A stretch of 64,000 nucleotides of DNA from Blattabacterium cuenoti (GCF_014252095.1 NZ_CP059210.1:87773-151772), one strand, 5' to 3'; counted from the first letter of the stretch, positions 9,764-19,168 are shown. Numbers and translations are program-made. Notes: generated by a model from the sequence alone, not told the origin.

Positions 9764-11458
9764 ATGGAAAAAAAGTTATTCTCTGGTTCAGAAATAGTAA
9801 TAAAAACTCTTTTATATGAAGAAGTAGAATATATTTTTGGATATCCAGGTGGAGCGATTATGCCTATATATGATTCTCTACACGATTATTTAAATAGGGT
9901 TTCTCATATCTTAATGCGTCATGAACAAGGATCCATTCATGCCGCGCAAGGTTATGCTAGAGCTACTGGAAAAATAGGTGTATGTTTTACTACATCCGGT
10001 CCTGGAGCTACCAATTTAATTACTGGATTAGCAGATGCATTAATAGATAGTACTCCTATCGTGTGTATTACTGGACAAGTATCTTCTCATCTTTTAGGTA
10101 CTGATGCTTTTCAGGAAACGAATATTATAGATATATCTATTCCTGTAACTAAATGGAATACTCAAGTTTTGAAAGCGAAAGATATTTGTAAGTCTATTCA
10201 AAAAGGGTTTTTTATAGCTAAAAAGGGAAGACCAGGACCCGTATTAATAGATATCACCAAAGATGCTCAATTTCAAAAAACGGAATTTCTTTATAATCGT
10301 TGTAAATATGTTAAAAATTTTCATCCATATCCTTGTATAAAAGAAGAAAGAATAAAAGAAGCCGCTGATTTAATCAATTCATCTAAAAAACCTTTAATTC
10401 TTGTAGGACAAGGAGTGATTTTGGCTCATGCAGAAAATGAATTTAAAAAATTTATCGAAAAAACTGGAATTCCAGTTGCTAGTACTCTTTTAGGATTAGG
10501 AAGTTTAGAAAGTCATCATCGTTTACATGTAGGAATGCTAGGAATGCATGGAAATTATGCTCCTAATATTCTAACCAATCAGTGTGATCTTCTCATTGCT
10601 ATAGGCATGCGTTTTGATGATCGTGTTACAGGAGATGTAAAAAAATATGCGAAACAAGCTAAAATTATCCATTTAGAAATAGATCCTTCTGAAGTGAATA
10701 AAAATATATTATGCCATCTCCCTATTTTGGGAGATTGTAAAATCTCTTTAAAAAAATTGACTTCTTATGTCAAAGAATCTACTCATGAAAAATGGATAGA
10801 AAAATTCCATGAATTAAGAAGAAAAGAAGAAGAATACGTCATAAAAAAGGATCTTTATCCAAAGAAAGAGGGAATAACTATGGGAGAAGTGATTAAGTGG
10901 ATAAATAAATATAAACAAACAAATTCCATACTTGTTACAGACGTAGGGCAACATCAAATGATAGCTTCTAGATATTTTGATTTTACCTATAAAAAAAGTC
11001 AGATAACTTCTGGAGGATTAGGAACTATGGGGTTTGCTTTACCTGCTTCTATAGGAGCAAAATTAGGGGAAAAAGAAAGACAAATCATCTGTATTGTAGG
11101 AGATGGAGGGATTCAAATGACGATACAAGAAATGGGGACTATTTTACAGAATAATATTCCTATAAAAATTATATTACTAAATAATAATTTTTTGGGAATG
11201 GTTCGTCAATGGCAACAACTTTTTTTTGATAAACGTTATTCTTGTACAGAATTAGTTAATCCAAATTTTGTAAAATTAGCCGATGCTTACAATATTGAAG
11301 CAGAGAGAGTCAATCAAAGAGACGAATTAGAAATGGCAGTTAAAAAAGCATTAGGGAAAGAGAATGCTTTTTTATTAGAAATAGTAGTAGAAAAAGAGGA
11401 TAATGTTTTTCCTATGATTCCTGCAGGTGCATCTGTAGATGAAATTCGTTTAATATAA
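9764..11458 (+). CDS. ilvB: Acetolactate synthase large subunit
   Basis: IlvB condenses pyruvate with pyruvate or 2-oxobutyrate, the committed step to valine/leucine or isoleucine. The catalytic glutamate region (RHEQGSIHAAQGYARATG) and the thiamine-diphosphate motif starting GDGGIQMT near residue 446 are intact, and the 564-residue length is normal. I take the ATG at 9764; a TTG two codons upstream (9758) is possible but unneeded. It lies between ilvD and the small subunit gene ilvN. Confidence 0.97.
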   Translation: MEKKLFSGSEIVIKTLLYEEVEYIFGYPGGAIMPIYDSLHDYLNRVSHILMRHEQGSIHAAQGYARATGKIGVCFTTSGPGATNLITGLADALIDSTPIVCITGQVSSHLLGTDAFQETNIIDISIPVTKWNTQVLKAKDICKSIQKGFFIAKKGRPGPVLIDITKDAQFQKTEFLYNRCKYVKNFHPYPCIKEERIKEAADLINSSKKPLILVGQGVILAHAENEFKKFIEKTGIPVASTLLGLGSLESHHRLHVGMLGMHGNYAPNILTNQCDLLIAIGMRFDDRVTGDVKKYAKQAKIIHLEIDPSEVNKNILCHLPILGDCKISLKKLTSYVKESTHEKWIEKFHELRRKEEEYVIKKDLYPKKEGITMGEVIKWINKYKQTNSILVTDVGQHQMIASRYFDFTYKKSQITSGGLGTMGFALPASIGAKLGEKERQIICIVGDGGIQMTIQEMGTILQNNIPIKIILLNNNFLGMVRQWQQLFFDKRYSCTELVNPNFVKLADAYNIEAERVNQRDELEMAVKKALGKENAFLLEIVVEKEDNVFPMIPAGASVDEIRLI

Positions 11459-11478
11459 TAATAAATAATAAAAATATT

Positions 11479-11793
11479 ATGAAGCATCAATTCAGAATAA
11501 TAATTGTAGTGGAAAATCAAATAAGATTGTTGAGTAGAATACTTGTTCTATTGAATCGTAGGAATTTAAAAATCAATCATATCAATGTCTCTAATCATGA
11601 AAATGAAACCATAGATATGGATAACGTTCAATATATTATTGATTTAGAATGTCACGAGGAACAATTGATTAAATTGACAAAATTAATTGAAAAATTAATT
11701 GGCATTATTCATATTTACTCTTTCAAAATAAAGGAAAAAAATTCCAGAGAAAATTCCTGGAAAAAAATAGATTTCCCGTTAGCAACGTCTTAA
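11479..11793 (+). CDS. ilvN: Acetolactate synthase small (regulatory) subunit, short and diverged
   Basis: The small subunit activates the large one and mediates valine feedback. The 104 residues cover one ACT domain; the alignable core is ENQIRLLSRILVLLNRRNL. The usual glycine-containing effector loop (ENEPGALSR in typical homologues) has become ENQIRLLSR. No C-terminal domain of the longer IlvH type is present. Length alone would fit the short IlvN form, but the altered loop suggests weak or lost valine sensing. Position between ilvB and ilvC supports the call. Confidence 0.88.
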   Translation: MKHQFRIIIVVENQIRLLSRILVLLNRRNLKINHINVSNHENETIDMDNVQYIIDLECHEEQLIKLTKLIEKLIGIIHIYSFKIKEKNSRENSWKKIDFPLATS

Positions 11794-11820
11794 TTAAGAA
11801 AATTAAATTTTAAATAAATC

Positions 11821-12864
11821 ATGAAAATAAAATTTGGATCTGTAGAAGAAAAAATTGTAACAAGAGAAGAGTTTCCATTATCGAAAGCTAAAGAAATCTT
11901 AAATAAAGAAACTATTTCTGTATTAGGATATGGAGTTCAAGGACCTGGTCAATCTCTTAATCTAAAGGATAATGGTTTTAGAGTTATTGTAGGACAAAGA
12001 AGGAATTCTTTATCTTGGAAAAAAGCTTTAGAAGATGGATGGATTGAAGGAAAGAATCTTTTTTCCTTAGAAGAGGCTTCTGAAAGGGGAACTATATTGA
12101 TGTATTTGTTATCAGATGCTGGTCAAATTTCTTTTTGGCCTACTCTTCATAAAAATCTGACCAAAGGAAAATCTTTATATTTTTCGCATGGATTTGGATT
12201 AACATTTTGTGAAAAAACTAAAATTCATCCTCCTAAAGATGTAGATGTTTTTTTAGTTGCTCCCAAAGGTTCAGGAAAAAGTTTAAGGAGACTTTTTAAA
12301 AAAGGAAAAGGAATTAATTCTAGTTATGCCATTTATCAGGATTATAGTGGAAAAAGTTTAAAAAAAGCTCTTTCTATAGGGATAGGAATTGGATCTGGAT
12401 ATTTATTTGAAACAACTTTTCAAAAAGAAGTCTATTCTGATTTAGTAGGAGAGAGAGGAACTTTAATGGGAGCCATACAAGGAATTTTTTCCGCCCAATA
12501 TCAGATTTTAAGAGAAAAAGGGCATTCTCCTTCGGAATCTTTCAATGAGACAGTAGAAGAATTAACTCAAAGTCTTATGCCATTAGTATCAGAAAATGGA
12601 ATGGATTGGATGTATGCTAATTGCTCTACCACTGCACAAAGAGGGGCTTTAGATTGGTGGAAAAAATTTAGAGATGCTACTTTACCTGTATTTAGAAGTT
12701 TATATCAAAAAGTTTCTTCAGGAAACGAGGCGGAAAGAGTTATAGAAGAAAATAGCCTTTCAGATTATAGATTGAAATTAGAAAAAGAATTGACTTCTCT
12801 TCGAGAAAGTGAATTATGGAAAGTAGGAAAGACGATTCGTGATCTCAGACCAAAAAAAAAGTAA
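11821..12864 (+). CDS. ilvC: Ketol-acid reductoisomerase
   Basis: IlvC isomerises and reduces acetolactate or acetohydroxybutyrate with NADPH. The 347-residue protein has the Rossmann motif GYGVQGPGQSLNLKDNG and the metal-binding acidic helices (SDLVGERGTLMGA; the later EE residues in ETVEELTQSL). Its length lies between the standard class I and long class II enzymes, as I recall for other Bacteroidota. It follows ilvN by 27 bases. An 8-bp stem-loop lies just after its stop. Confidence 0.96.
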   Translation: MKIKFGSVEEKIVTREEFPLSKAKEILNKETISVLGYGVQGPGQSLNLKDNGFRVIVGQRRNSLSWKKALEDGWIEGKNLFSLEEASERGTILMYLLSDAGQISFWPTLHKNLTKGKSLYFSHGFGLTFCEKTKIHPPKDVDVFLVAPKGSGKSLRRLFKKGKGINSSYAIYQDYSGKSLKKALSIGIGIGSGYLFETTFQKEVYSDLVGERGTLMGAIQGIFSAQYQILREKGHSPSESFNETVEELTQSLMPLVSENGMDWMYANCSTTAQRGALDWWKKFRDATLPVFRSLYQKVSSGNEAERVIEENSLSDYRLKLEKELTSLRESELWKVGKTIRDLRPKKK

Positions 12865-12868
12865 ATAA

Positions 12869-12892
12869 TAGTGAATGAATTAAAATTCACTA
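12869..12892 (+). terminator. Stem-loop between ilvC and ilvA
   Basis: TAGTGAAT (12869-12876) and ATTCACTA (12885-12892) form an 8-bp stem with an 8-base loop directly after ilvC. No proper T tract follows, so it may be an mRNA 3'-end or processing structure rather than a strong terminator. It could lower ilvA expression relative to the upstream genes. Confidence 0.35.
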
Positions 12893-12947
12893 TATATTAT
12901 AAAAAGAAAAGAAATTATTTTATTGACATTTTTTTATTTTTAAAATA

Positions 12948-13991
12948 TTGAAAAATAAATTATATTTTCCTTCTTATGAAGAAATTGTTAAGGCTAAAAA
13001 CCTATTAAAAGATATTATTTATGAAACTCCATTGCAGAGAAATTCTCTTTTGTCAGAAAAATATCAAGCTAATATTTTTTTGAAAAGAGAAGATTTGCAG
13101 ATTATACGTTCTTATAAAATTAGAGGAGCATATCATAAAATAAAAAGTTTATCCCATATAGAACTAAAAAAGGGAATTGTTTGTGCTAGTGCTGGAAATC
13201 ATGCACAAGGTGTAGCTTACTCTTGTAATATATTACAATTACCAGGAAAAATTTATATGCCTAGTACTACTCCTAAGCAAAAAGTAGAAAGAGTTAAAAT
13301 GTTTGGAAAAGAACATGTGAAAATTGTTCTTATTGGAGATACTTTCGATGCGGTTAGTTATGAAGCCATGAGAGATTGTAAAAAGAATAAAAAAATATTC
13401 ATTCATCCTTTTGATGATATCAAAATTATTGAAGGGCAAGCTACTGTAGGTTTAGAAATTTTAAAACAATCTAATGATCACTTTATTGATTACGTTTTTC
13501 TTCCTATTGGAGGAGGAGGATTGGCTTCAGGTGTAGGAAGTATTTTTAAACAATTTAGTCCAAAAACTAAAATCATAGGAGTAGAACCTGAGGGCGCTCC
13601 ATCTATGAGTCATTCTTTCAAAGAAGGAAAAGTCATAGAATTAAAAACCATAGATAGATTTATTGATGGAGCTTCAGTAAAAAAAGTAGGGGAATTAAAC
13701 TTTCACATATGTAATCGAGTTTTATCTGAAATAAAGACCGTCCCGGAAGGAAAGGTTTGTACTACTATTTTAGATTTATACAATTTGGAAGCTATTGTAG
13801 CGGAACCAGCTGGAGCTCTTTCAATATCTGCATTAGACCTTTATTCTAAAAAAATCAAAGGAAAGACTATAGTTTGTGTATTAAGTGGTGGAAATAACGA
13901 TATTACTAGAACAGAAGAGATAAGAGAAAGATCCCTTTTATATGAAGAAAAAAAACACTATTTTATTGTCAAGTTTCCACAAAGAGGATGA
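12948..13991 (+). CDS. ilvA: Threonine deaminase, catalytic domain only (regulatory domain cut off)
   Basis: IlvA deaminates threonine to 2-oxobutyrate, the entry to isoleucine. The PLP fold is complete: PLP lysine in SYKIRGA, glycine-rich phosphate loop GGGGLASGV, and VLSGGNNDI near the end of the catalytic domain. The start must be TTG at 12948, since an in-frame stop lies 24 bases upstream and no ATG fits. The frame enters the C-terminal ACT-like domain (HYFIVKFPQR) and then stops at 13989-13991, giving 347 residues. The rest of that domain continues in the +1 frame. The enzyme is probably active but without isoleucine feedback. Confidence 0.9.
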   Translation: MKNKLYFPSYEEIVKAKNLLKDIIYETPLQRNSLLSEKYQANIFLKREDLQIIRSYKIRGAYHKIKSLSHIELKKGIVCASAGNHAQGVAYSCNILQLPGKIYMPSTTPKQKVERVKMFGKEHVKIVLIGDTFDAVSYEAMRDCKKNKKIFIHPFDDIKIIEGQATVGLEILKQSNDHFIDYVFLPIGGGGLASGVGSIFKQFSPKTKIIGVEPEGAPSMSHSFKEGKVIELKTIDRFIDGASVKKVGELNFHICNRVLSEIKTVPEGKVCTTILDLYNLEAIVAEPAGALSISALDLYSKKIKGKTIVCVLSGGNNDITRTEEIRERSLLYEEKKHYFIVKFPQRG

Positions 13992-14166
13992 TATTGCTTA
14001 TTTCGAATACTCTAAAAAAAATTCTAAAGAAGAAGGACCAGCTATAATAGGAATAGAATTAGCAGATAAGAAGGAATTTTCTGGATTATTAGGAAGAATG
14101 AAAAAATATAGAGTTCATTTTCAGTACCTAAATAAAGATCCAGATTTATTTCGTGTTCTTATATAA
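13984..14166 (+). pseudogene. ilvA: Out-of-frame remnant of the IlvA C-terminal regulatory domain
   Basis: From 13984 the +1 frame reads EDDIAYFEYSKKN, then GPAIIGIELADKKEFSGLL, and ends at 14166 with a closing segment like that of full-length Bacteroidota IlvA. It should directly continue the upstream IlvA frame, but about a dozen residues expected between KFPQR and DDIAYFEY are absent and the frame is shifted. An internal deletion best explains this, not homopolymer slippage. An ATG at 13942 could open this frame, but a free-standing half ACT domain is not a credible gene. Confidence 0.8.
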
Positions 14167-14176
14167 TATCAATTTG

Positions 14177-14261
14177 TACCCACGACTGGATTTGAACCAG
14201 CACATCCTAATCGGATACCACCCCCTCAAGGTGGCGTGTCTCCCAATTCCACCACGTGGGC
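14177..14261 (-). tRNA. tRNA-Leu (anticodon GAG)
   Basis: Read on the minus strand, the acceptor stem GCCCACG pairs with CGTGGGT (one G-U pair) and A is the discriminator. The anticodon stem CCACC/GGTGG encloses loop TTGAGGG, giving anticodon GAG. A long variable arm and the T-arm sequence GGTTCAAATCC are present, as expected for a type II tRNA. CCA is not encoded. It lies immediately after the ilvA remnant on the opposite strand. Confidence 0.95.
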
Positions 14262-14279
14262 TATTATATTAATTTTTAA

Positions 14280-14417
14280 AAGAAAAGAGAACGAATAAAT
14301 ATATTTTTCTATAGGAATATTTTTGGAAGGAAAACTCCAATTACATCTTAAGAATTCTTTTGCTATTTCATATCCTATTCCATTTCAAAAACCTGTAGTT
14401 ATTACTTTCTTTTTCAT
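14280..14417 (-). pseudogene. Remnant of a short-chain dehydrogenase/reductase gene
   Basis: On the minus strand from the ATG at 14417 the translation is MKKKVITTGF, stop, NGIGYEIAKEFL. This is the N-terminal strand and nucleotide-binding motif of an SDR enzyme, TGxxxGIG with exact spacing, followed by the usual helix. An in-frame TGA replaces the second variable residue of the motif. After about 25 residues the similarity fades, so most of the gene is deleted. The substrate of the lost enzyme cannot be told. The apparent dapB promoter overlaps its start. Confidence 0.7.
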
Positions 14418-14443
14418 CTTTTCGTAAAGATAATTTATTTTTG
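14412..14443 (+). promoter_or_regulatory. Bacteroidota-type promoter of dapB-lepB
   Basis: TTTC at 14412-14415 and TATTTTTG at 14436-14443 (exact TAnnTTTG) are separated by 20 bases, the same spacing and -33 variant as in front of ilvD. Transcription would begin near 14450, about 47 bases before the dapB ATG. The -33 element overlaps the start codon region of the dead SDR gene on the other strand. Confidence 0.55.
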
Positions 14444-14450
14444 CTTAATC

Positions 14451-14483
14451 AAATTGATTTATATTATTATATTATATCAATTT
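14451..14483 (+). repeat. Inverted repeat at the 5' end of the dapB message
   Basis: AAATTGAT (14451-14458) and ATCAATTT (14476-14483) form an 8-bp stem with a 17-base A/T loop. It begins where the predicted transcript starts and ends 13 bases before the dapB ATG. It could be an operator or a 5' mRNA stem; nothing in the sequence decides between these. Confidence 0.45.
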
Positions 14484-14496
14484 AAAAAAAAATAAT

Positions 14497-15201
14497 ATGA
14501 ATATAGCAATAATAGGATATGGAAAAATGGGAAAATCTGTAGAAAAAATAGCGAAAATTAGAAATCATCAAATTTCCTTTTTTTCTAACGAAAGTCCTAA
14601 TTCCATTTCTTTAAAAAATACGGATGTGGCTATAGAATTTACTCAGCCAGACTCTGCTTTTCAGAATATAAAAATCTGTTTGGAAAATCATATTCCTATA
14701 GTATGTGGAACTACAGGATGGTTAGAAACATTTCCTTTTGTTAAGGATCTTTGTAAAAAAAAAAACGGAACTTTTTTATATTCTTCTAATTTCAGTATAG
14801 GAATGAATCTCTTTTTCGAAATCAATCATCAACTATCAAAATTTTTATCTACATACGCCAAAGATTATGAAGTCATAATTGAGGAAATTCATCATAAAGA
14901 AAAAATAGATAAACCTAGTGGAACTGCTATTTCTTTAGCAAAAGATATTATTAATAATAAAATGAAAAAAGCATGGATCTTAGATAAGAAAAATACAAAA
15001 GATCAAGTATTAATCATTTCCAAAAGATTGGAAAAAATCCCGGGAATACATACAGTAACATATCAATCTAAAATAGAAAATATAGAAATACAACACAAAG
15101 CTCATAGCAGAGAAGGATTTGCATTAGGAGCCATTATAGCTGCAGAATGGATTAAAAATAAAAAAGGATTTTTTTCTATGAAAGATGTATTAGGAATATA
15201 G
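14497..15201 (+). CDS. dapB: 4-hydroxy-tetrahydrodipicolinate reductase
   Basis: DapB performs the second committed step to diaminopimelate and lysine using NAD(P)H. The 234 residues begin with a Rossmann motif (IGYGKMGKS). The catalytic and substrate-binding segment HHKEKIDKPSGTA is present near residue 130. The length matches the short Bacteroidota form. It is followed after 15 bases by lepB, an order I recall as conserved in this phylum, and its own promoter is recognisable upstream. Confidence 0.96.
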   Translation: MNIAIIGYGKMGKSVEKIAKIRNHQISFFSNESPNSISLKNTDVAIEFTQPDSAFQNIKICLENHIPIVCGTTGWLETFPFVKDLCKKKNGTFLYSSNFSIGMNLFFEINHQLSKFLSTYAKDYEVIIEEIHHKEKIDKPSGTAISLAKDIINNKMKKAWILDKKNTKDQVLIISKRLEKIPGIHTVTYQSKIENIEIQHKAHSREGFALGAIIAAEWIKNKKGFFSMKDVLGI

Positions 15202-15216
15202 ATTTGATCCTATCAT

Positions 15217-16716
15217 ATGTATCAGTATCTTTTTTTTAGTGGAATTTTTTTATTTTTTGAACATATTATTCATGTTTTAGGAACATGGAAGCTTTTAAAA
15301 AAAATGGGAGTCAGTTATCATCAACAAATGATTCCTATATACAATATTGTTCTTCTTTTAAAAAAATCTCATAGACCTATTTGGTGGATTTTTCTTTTAT
15401 TTATTCCATTAACAAGTATTTTTTTGATTATCACTTTATGGATAGATTTACTTCGTATTTTTGGAAATACAAGTAAAAAAGATATTTTCTTATTTTTTCT
15501 ATCTCTAGGAGGATATATCTATTATATAAATTATTCTAAAAAACTGGAAACATTCAAAATCATCTATAAAAAGAAAAAAAATACAGGATACAATATCTTA
15601 TTGGCGATGATTTTTTCTTTTCTTACACATACTTATATAATTCAACCATTTGCCATTCCTACTTCTTCTATGGAAGGATCTTTATTAGTAGGTGATTTTA
15701 TATTAGTCAGTAAAATTCATTATGGATTGCGAATGCCTATAACTCCAATATCTATCCCTTTTACACATAACACGATTATAGATCAATGGAAATCTTATAT
15801 TTCTTTTTTTCAATGGCCTTATTTCCGTCTATCTCCTATACAATCTATAATAAGGAATGATATTGTAGTTTTTAATTTTCCTAAAGATTTAAATCATCAA
15901 GTAATAGATAGAAAAGAAAACTATATCAAACGTTGTGTAGGTTTACCGGGAGATATAATTTCTATTAAAAATGGAATTTTATTTGTAAATAATAAACAGG
16001 AACAAGAAAATCAGATAAAAAAACAACAAATTTATCTTATTAAAACAAAAAATATTCCATTAAATATAGAATTTCTTAAAGAAAATATGGATATAGAAGA
16101 TATTGATCTCATAGGGGAAAAAAATGACGAATATTTTTATCAAATTATGTTGACTGAAAAGAAAGCCATACAGATCAGTAATTTATTTGAAAATATAATT
16201 TATCTAAAAAAATACCTATTACCAAGAAATTTTTCGGAAGATTCTATATTTCCAAGCTCTTTTGGTTGGAACAGAGATTTTTTTGGCCCTTTGTATATTC
16301 CTAAGAAGGGAGATAGGATTAAATTAAATTCAAAAAATATTCATATCTATTATGATATTATTGTATATGAAGGAAATAAAATAAGAAAAGGACGTTCGTG
16401 TTTCGTTATCAATAATAAAAAAAATAATTATTATAAAATACAAAAAAACTATTATTTCATGATGGGAGATAATAGACATAATTCTTCTGATTCTCGTTAT
16501 TGGGGGTTCGTTCCGGAAGATCATATAGTAGGAAAACCTATATTTATATGGATGAGTATAGATTGGGATAGAAAAAATCCTTTAAATTTTCTCAATTGGA
16601 AATTTCGTTGGGATCGTATGATGACTACAGTAGATGGAAAAAACTCCTATTTATCCTTTTTTTTTACATTTTTATTTATATATTTTTCTTATTTTCTCTT
16701 TTATAAAAAATCTTAA
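15217..16716 (+). CDS. lepB: Signal peptidase I (long Bacteroidota form)
   Basis: LepB cleaves signal peptides of exported proteins at the outer face of the inner membrane. At 499 residues it is much longer than the E. coli enzyme, with several N-terminal membrane segments and a C-terminal one. The catalytic serine lies in PTSSMEGS (near residue 151), the general-base lysine in [11 protein letters not shown] (near residue 238), and the [17 protein letters not shown] box is intact. Its end overlaps the convergent rhomboid gene by four bases. Retention implies continuing protein export. Confidence 0.96.
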   Translation: MYQYLFFSGIFLFFEHIIHVLGTWKLLKKMGVSYHQQMIPIYNIVLLLKKSHRPIWWIFLLFIPLTSIFLIITLWIDLLRIFGNTSKKDIFLFFLSLGGYIYYINYSKKLETFKIIYKKKKNTGYNILLAMIFSFLTHTYIIQPFAIPTSSMEGSLLVGDFILVSKIHYGLRMPITPISIPFTHNTIIDQWKSYISFFQWPYFRLSPIQSIIRNDIVVFNFPKDLNHQVIDRKENYIKRCVGLPGDIISIKNGILFVNNKQEQENQIKKQQIYLIKTKNIPLNIEFLKENMDIEDIDLIGEKNDEYFYQIMLTEKKAIQISNLFENIIYLKKYLLPRNFSEDSIFPSSFGWNRDFFGPLYIPKKGDRIKLNSKNIHIYYDIIVYEGNKIRKGRSCFVINNKKNNYYKIQKNYYFMMGDNRHNSSDSRYWGFVPEDHIVGKPIFIWMSIDWDRKNPLNFLNWKFRWDRMMTTVDGKNSYLSFFFTFLFIYFSYFLFYKKS

Positions 16717-17414
16717 AAGCGATTTTCTTTTTTCAGAAAAAAATTTCCTATAAAATAACCAGATAATATTCCTCCTATGTGAGCAAAATGTGCTACTCCA
16801 GGGGACAAATTAAAAAAAGCCGAAATCAAACTTCCAAAAATAAAAATCAGAAGAGCTTTTCGTACAGCAATTGGAAAAGGAAATGGTAAAATAAATATTT
16901 TATGTTCTGGAAAATATCTAGCAAAAGCTCCTACTATTCCACTTACAGCTCCTGAAGCTCCCATCATTGGAGAATACATAGAACTGTAGAGATTGATACG
17001 TTGTTCTTGATTTAAATCATCAAATATTATTTTTGCTTTGGAAAAATCCAATGAATGAACGAAATAATAAAGAATCCCAGTATTGAACACTAATTGTAAT
17101 AATGCTGCTAAAATACCTGATAAAAAATAGGTGATTAAAAATTTTTTAATTCCTAACAAATTTTCCATTTGTCCTCCAAACATGAATAAGGCTAACATGT
17201 TGAAAATAATGTGCAGAAAAAGACGCTTAGAATGTACAAACATATGAGTAAAAATCTGATAGATTTCAAATCTATTATCCAAAGGATGATATAAAGAAAG
17301 AATATTTTCTATTTTATATTGTGAAAAAACAAAAGTAGCTGCATATACAAGTATATTAATACTAATTAAATGTTTGACAGCATCTGAATTAAAATTTGAT
17401 ATATAAAAATTCAC
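16713..17414 (-). CDS. Rhomboid family intramembrane serine protease
   Basis: Rhomboids cleave membrane proteins within the bilayer. The 233-residue protein has about six membrane segments. The catalytic serine is in GASGAVSG (S154) and the partner histidine in AHIGG (H212). The usual N-terminal HMFVH and GGQMENLLG landmarks of the family are also visible. It overlaps mutL by four bases and follows it on the minus strand. Its substrate is unknown, and survival of an intact protease in a reduced genome suggests a needed role. Confidence 0.93.
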   Translation of the reverse strand: MNFYISNFNSDAVKHLISINILVYAATFVFSQYKIENILSLYHPLDNRFEIYQIFTHMFVHSKRLFLHIIFNMLALFMFGGQMENLLGIKKFLITYFLSGILAALLQLVFNTGILYYFVHSLDFSKAKIIFDDLNQEQRINLYSSMYSPMMGASGAVSGIVGAFARYFPEHKIFILPFPFPIAVRKALLIFIFGSLISAFFNLSPGVAHFAHIGGILSGYFIGNFFLKKENRF

Positions 17415-19168
17415 TTACAAAATTGTTTTTTGAAAAAATTGTTTTTTAACACAAAAAAAACAGGGGCTCCTGTATACGTATAACTTGTATTTTCACAAGA
17501 AAAAAAATCTCTAATTAAACATTTCATTTTATAAGAATGTAATTTTGTTCCGTATTTTATAGCAGCAGATTTCGCTATAGATTTAATAAGTATTTTTTTG
17601 TTATTTTTTTCTCCTTTAGAAAAATTATATGTTAAAATATTGTGAAAAATTTCCACCAGAATATTTTGATGTATCTTTTCTGGAATAGAATATAAATAAG
17701 CAGATTTCTTACAAAAGAAAAAATGAAATCCCATTTCAATTAAGTCTTGTTTAATGTTATTTAATGAGTTGAATTCATGCTTTAACAGTCTCACTTCAAT
17801 TGGAAAAAGAAACTGTTGGCTTATTAATTTTTTTTTTCTTTTTTGAAAAAAAAATTCCAATAATATATTTTGATGAGCTCTATGTTGATCTACCAGGATG
17901 ATATTTTCTTCCTCCCATGGGAAAATTATATATTTTCCATTTATCTGAAAAGTTTTTATATCTTTTTCATTAGAAACATAGCTAGATAATTTTTTTGTCA
18001 AATGAATATCGATAAAAAAGTCTGATTCTTTCATGTGATGGAGAAAATTATCCAACTGAATTACTTTTTCTTTATAAGAAAGCTCTTCAAAAAAAGAATT
18101 ATAATGATTCATCTTTTTTGATGAATCACAAGAAAATAAAAAATCTGAATGATTTAAATCCTCCTTTTTGACTTTATACTGACAACATAAAATATTTTTT
18201 ATTTCTTGTTGAATCATATTTCCAACTAGATTTTCTTCTTCCAATTTGACTTCTTTTTTTGTAGGATGAATATTCCAATTTACTAAACTGGGGTCTATAT
18301 GAATAAAAATAAAATAGGAAACTGTTTTTAAATTTTTTAAAATTCCATCATAAGCGGAAATAATTTTTCTATGAAAGAAAGTATTTGTAATGCTACGTTG
18401 GTTAACAAATAAAAATTGATCTCCTTTTTTTTGGACATCCGTATCTGGGTTACTAACAAAACCTTCTATAAAAATTCTACTTTTTTTGATGATAATTGGT
18501 ATTAATATTTGATTTTTTTTACTAAAAATTTCTTGGATTCTATCCTTTAAAGAAGCCTTTTTAAAAGAAAAAAGAATTTTATCATTATGATAAAAACGAT
18601 AGACAATATCTCTATGTGCTAAAACGATTTTATAAAATTCATTAACAATATGTTGAAATTCTATTCTGGAAGATTTTAAAAATCGTCTCCTAGCAGGAAT
18701 TTTATAGAAAATGTTTTTCACAGAGACTCTAGTCCCTTGAAGCATATTTATGGGAATTTGTTTTTTTATTTTTCCCTCTTCTATAAAAAAGTGAAACCCC
18801 ATAACATTTTCTTTATTTTTAGTTTGTATTTCTAGTTGAGAAATGAAAGCAATGGAAGCTAATGCTTCTCCACGAAATCCTTTCGTTCTAATTCTAAAAA
18901 GATCCTCATTGGTTTTTATTTTAGAAGTAGCATGTCGCTGAAAACTCATTCTAGCATCATTCAAACTCATTCCATCTCCATTATCTATTAATTGAATTAA
19001 AGTTTTTCCTGAATCTCTTATAAATACATCAATCATTTTTGCCTTTGCATCTATTGAATTTTCAATAAGTTCTTTTAATACAGAAGAAGGACGTTGTACT
19101 ATTTCACCAGAAGCAATTTGATTGATCACTTTTTTAGGTAATAATTGAATAGTATTACTATTCATCAT
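17411..19168 (-). CDS. mutL: DNA mismatch repair protein MutL
   Basis: MutL couples mismatch recognition to strand removal. The N-terminal GHKL ATPase has EIVQRPSSVLKELIENSIDA, DNGDGM and TKGFRGEALASI. The shorter C-terminal half contains VDQHRAHQNILLE, which corresponds to the endonuclease motif DQHA-x2-E-x4-E. Here A is R and the first E is Q, so nicking activity is uncertain, though R at that place may be usual in Bacteroidota. The 585 residues are near normal length. It overlaps ribH and the rhomboid gene by four bases each. Confidence 0.95.
   Translation of the reverse strand: MMNSNTIQLLPKKVINQIASGEIVQRPSSVLKELIENSIDAKAKMIDVFIRDSGKTLIQLIDNGDGMSLNDARMSFQRHATSKIKTNEDLFRIRTKGFRGEALASIAFISQLEIQTKNKENVMGFHFFIEEGKIKKQIPINMLQGTRVSVKNIFYKIPARRRFLKSSRIEFQHIVNEFYKIVLAHRDIVYRFYHNDKILFSFKKASLKDRIQEIFSKKNQILIPIIIKKSRIFIEGFVSNPDTDVQKKGDQFLFVNQRSITNTFFHRKIISAYDGILKNLKTVSYFIFIHIDPSLVNWNIHPTKKEVKLEEENLVGNMIQQEIKNILCCQYKVKKEDLNHSDFLFSCDSSKKMNHYNSFFEELSYKEKVIQLDNFLHHMKESDFFIDIHLTKKLSSYVSNEKDIKTFQINGKYIIFPWEEENIILVDQHRAHQNILLEFFFQKRKKKLISQQFLFPIEVRLLKHEFNSLNNIKQDLIEMGFHFFFCKKSAYLYSIPEKIHQNILVEIFHNILTYNFSKGEKNNKKILIKSIAKSAAIKYGTKLHSYKMKCLIRDFFSCENTSYTYTGAPVFFVLKNNFFKKQFCK

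Noticed and set aside
13942-14166. Independent 74-residue gene overlapping the end of ilvA
   Set aside because: Its sequence is the continuation of the IlvA regulatory domain in another frame; the ATG at 13942 is fortuitous and the peptide before 13984 is a shadow of ilvA.
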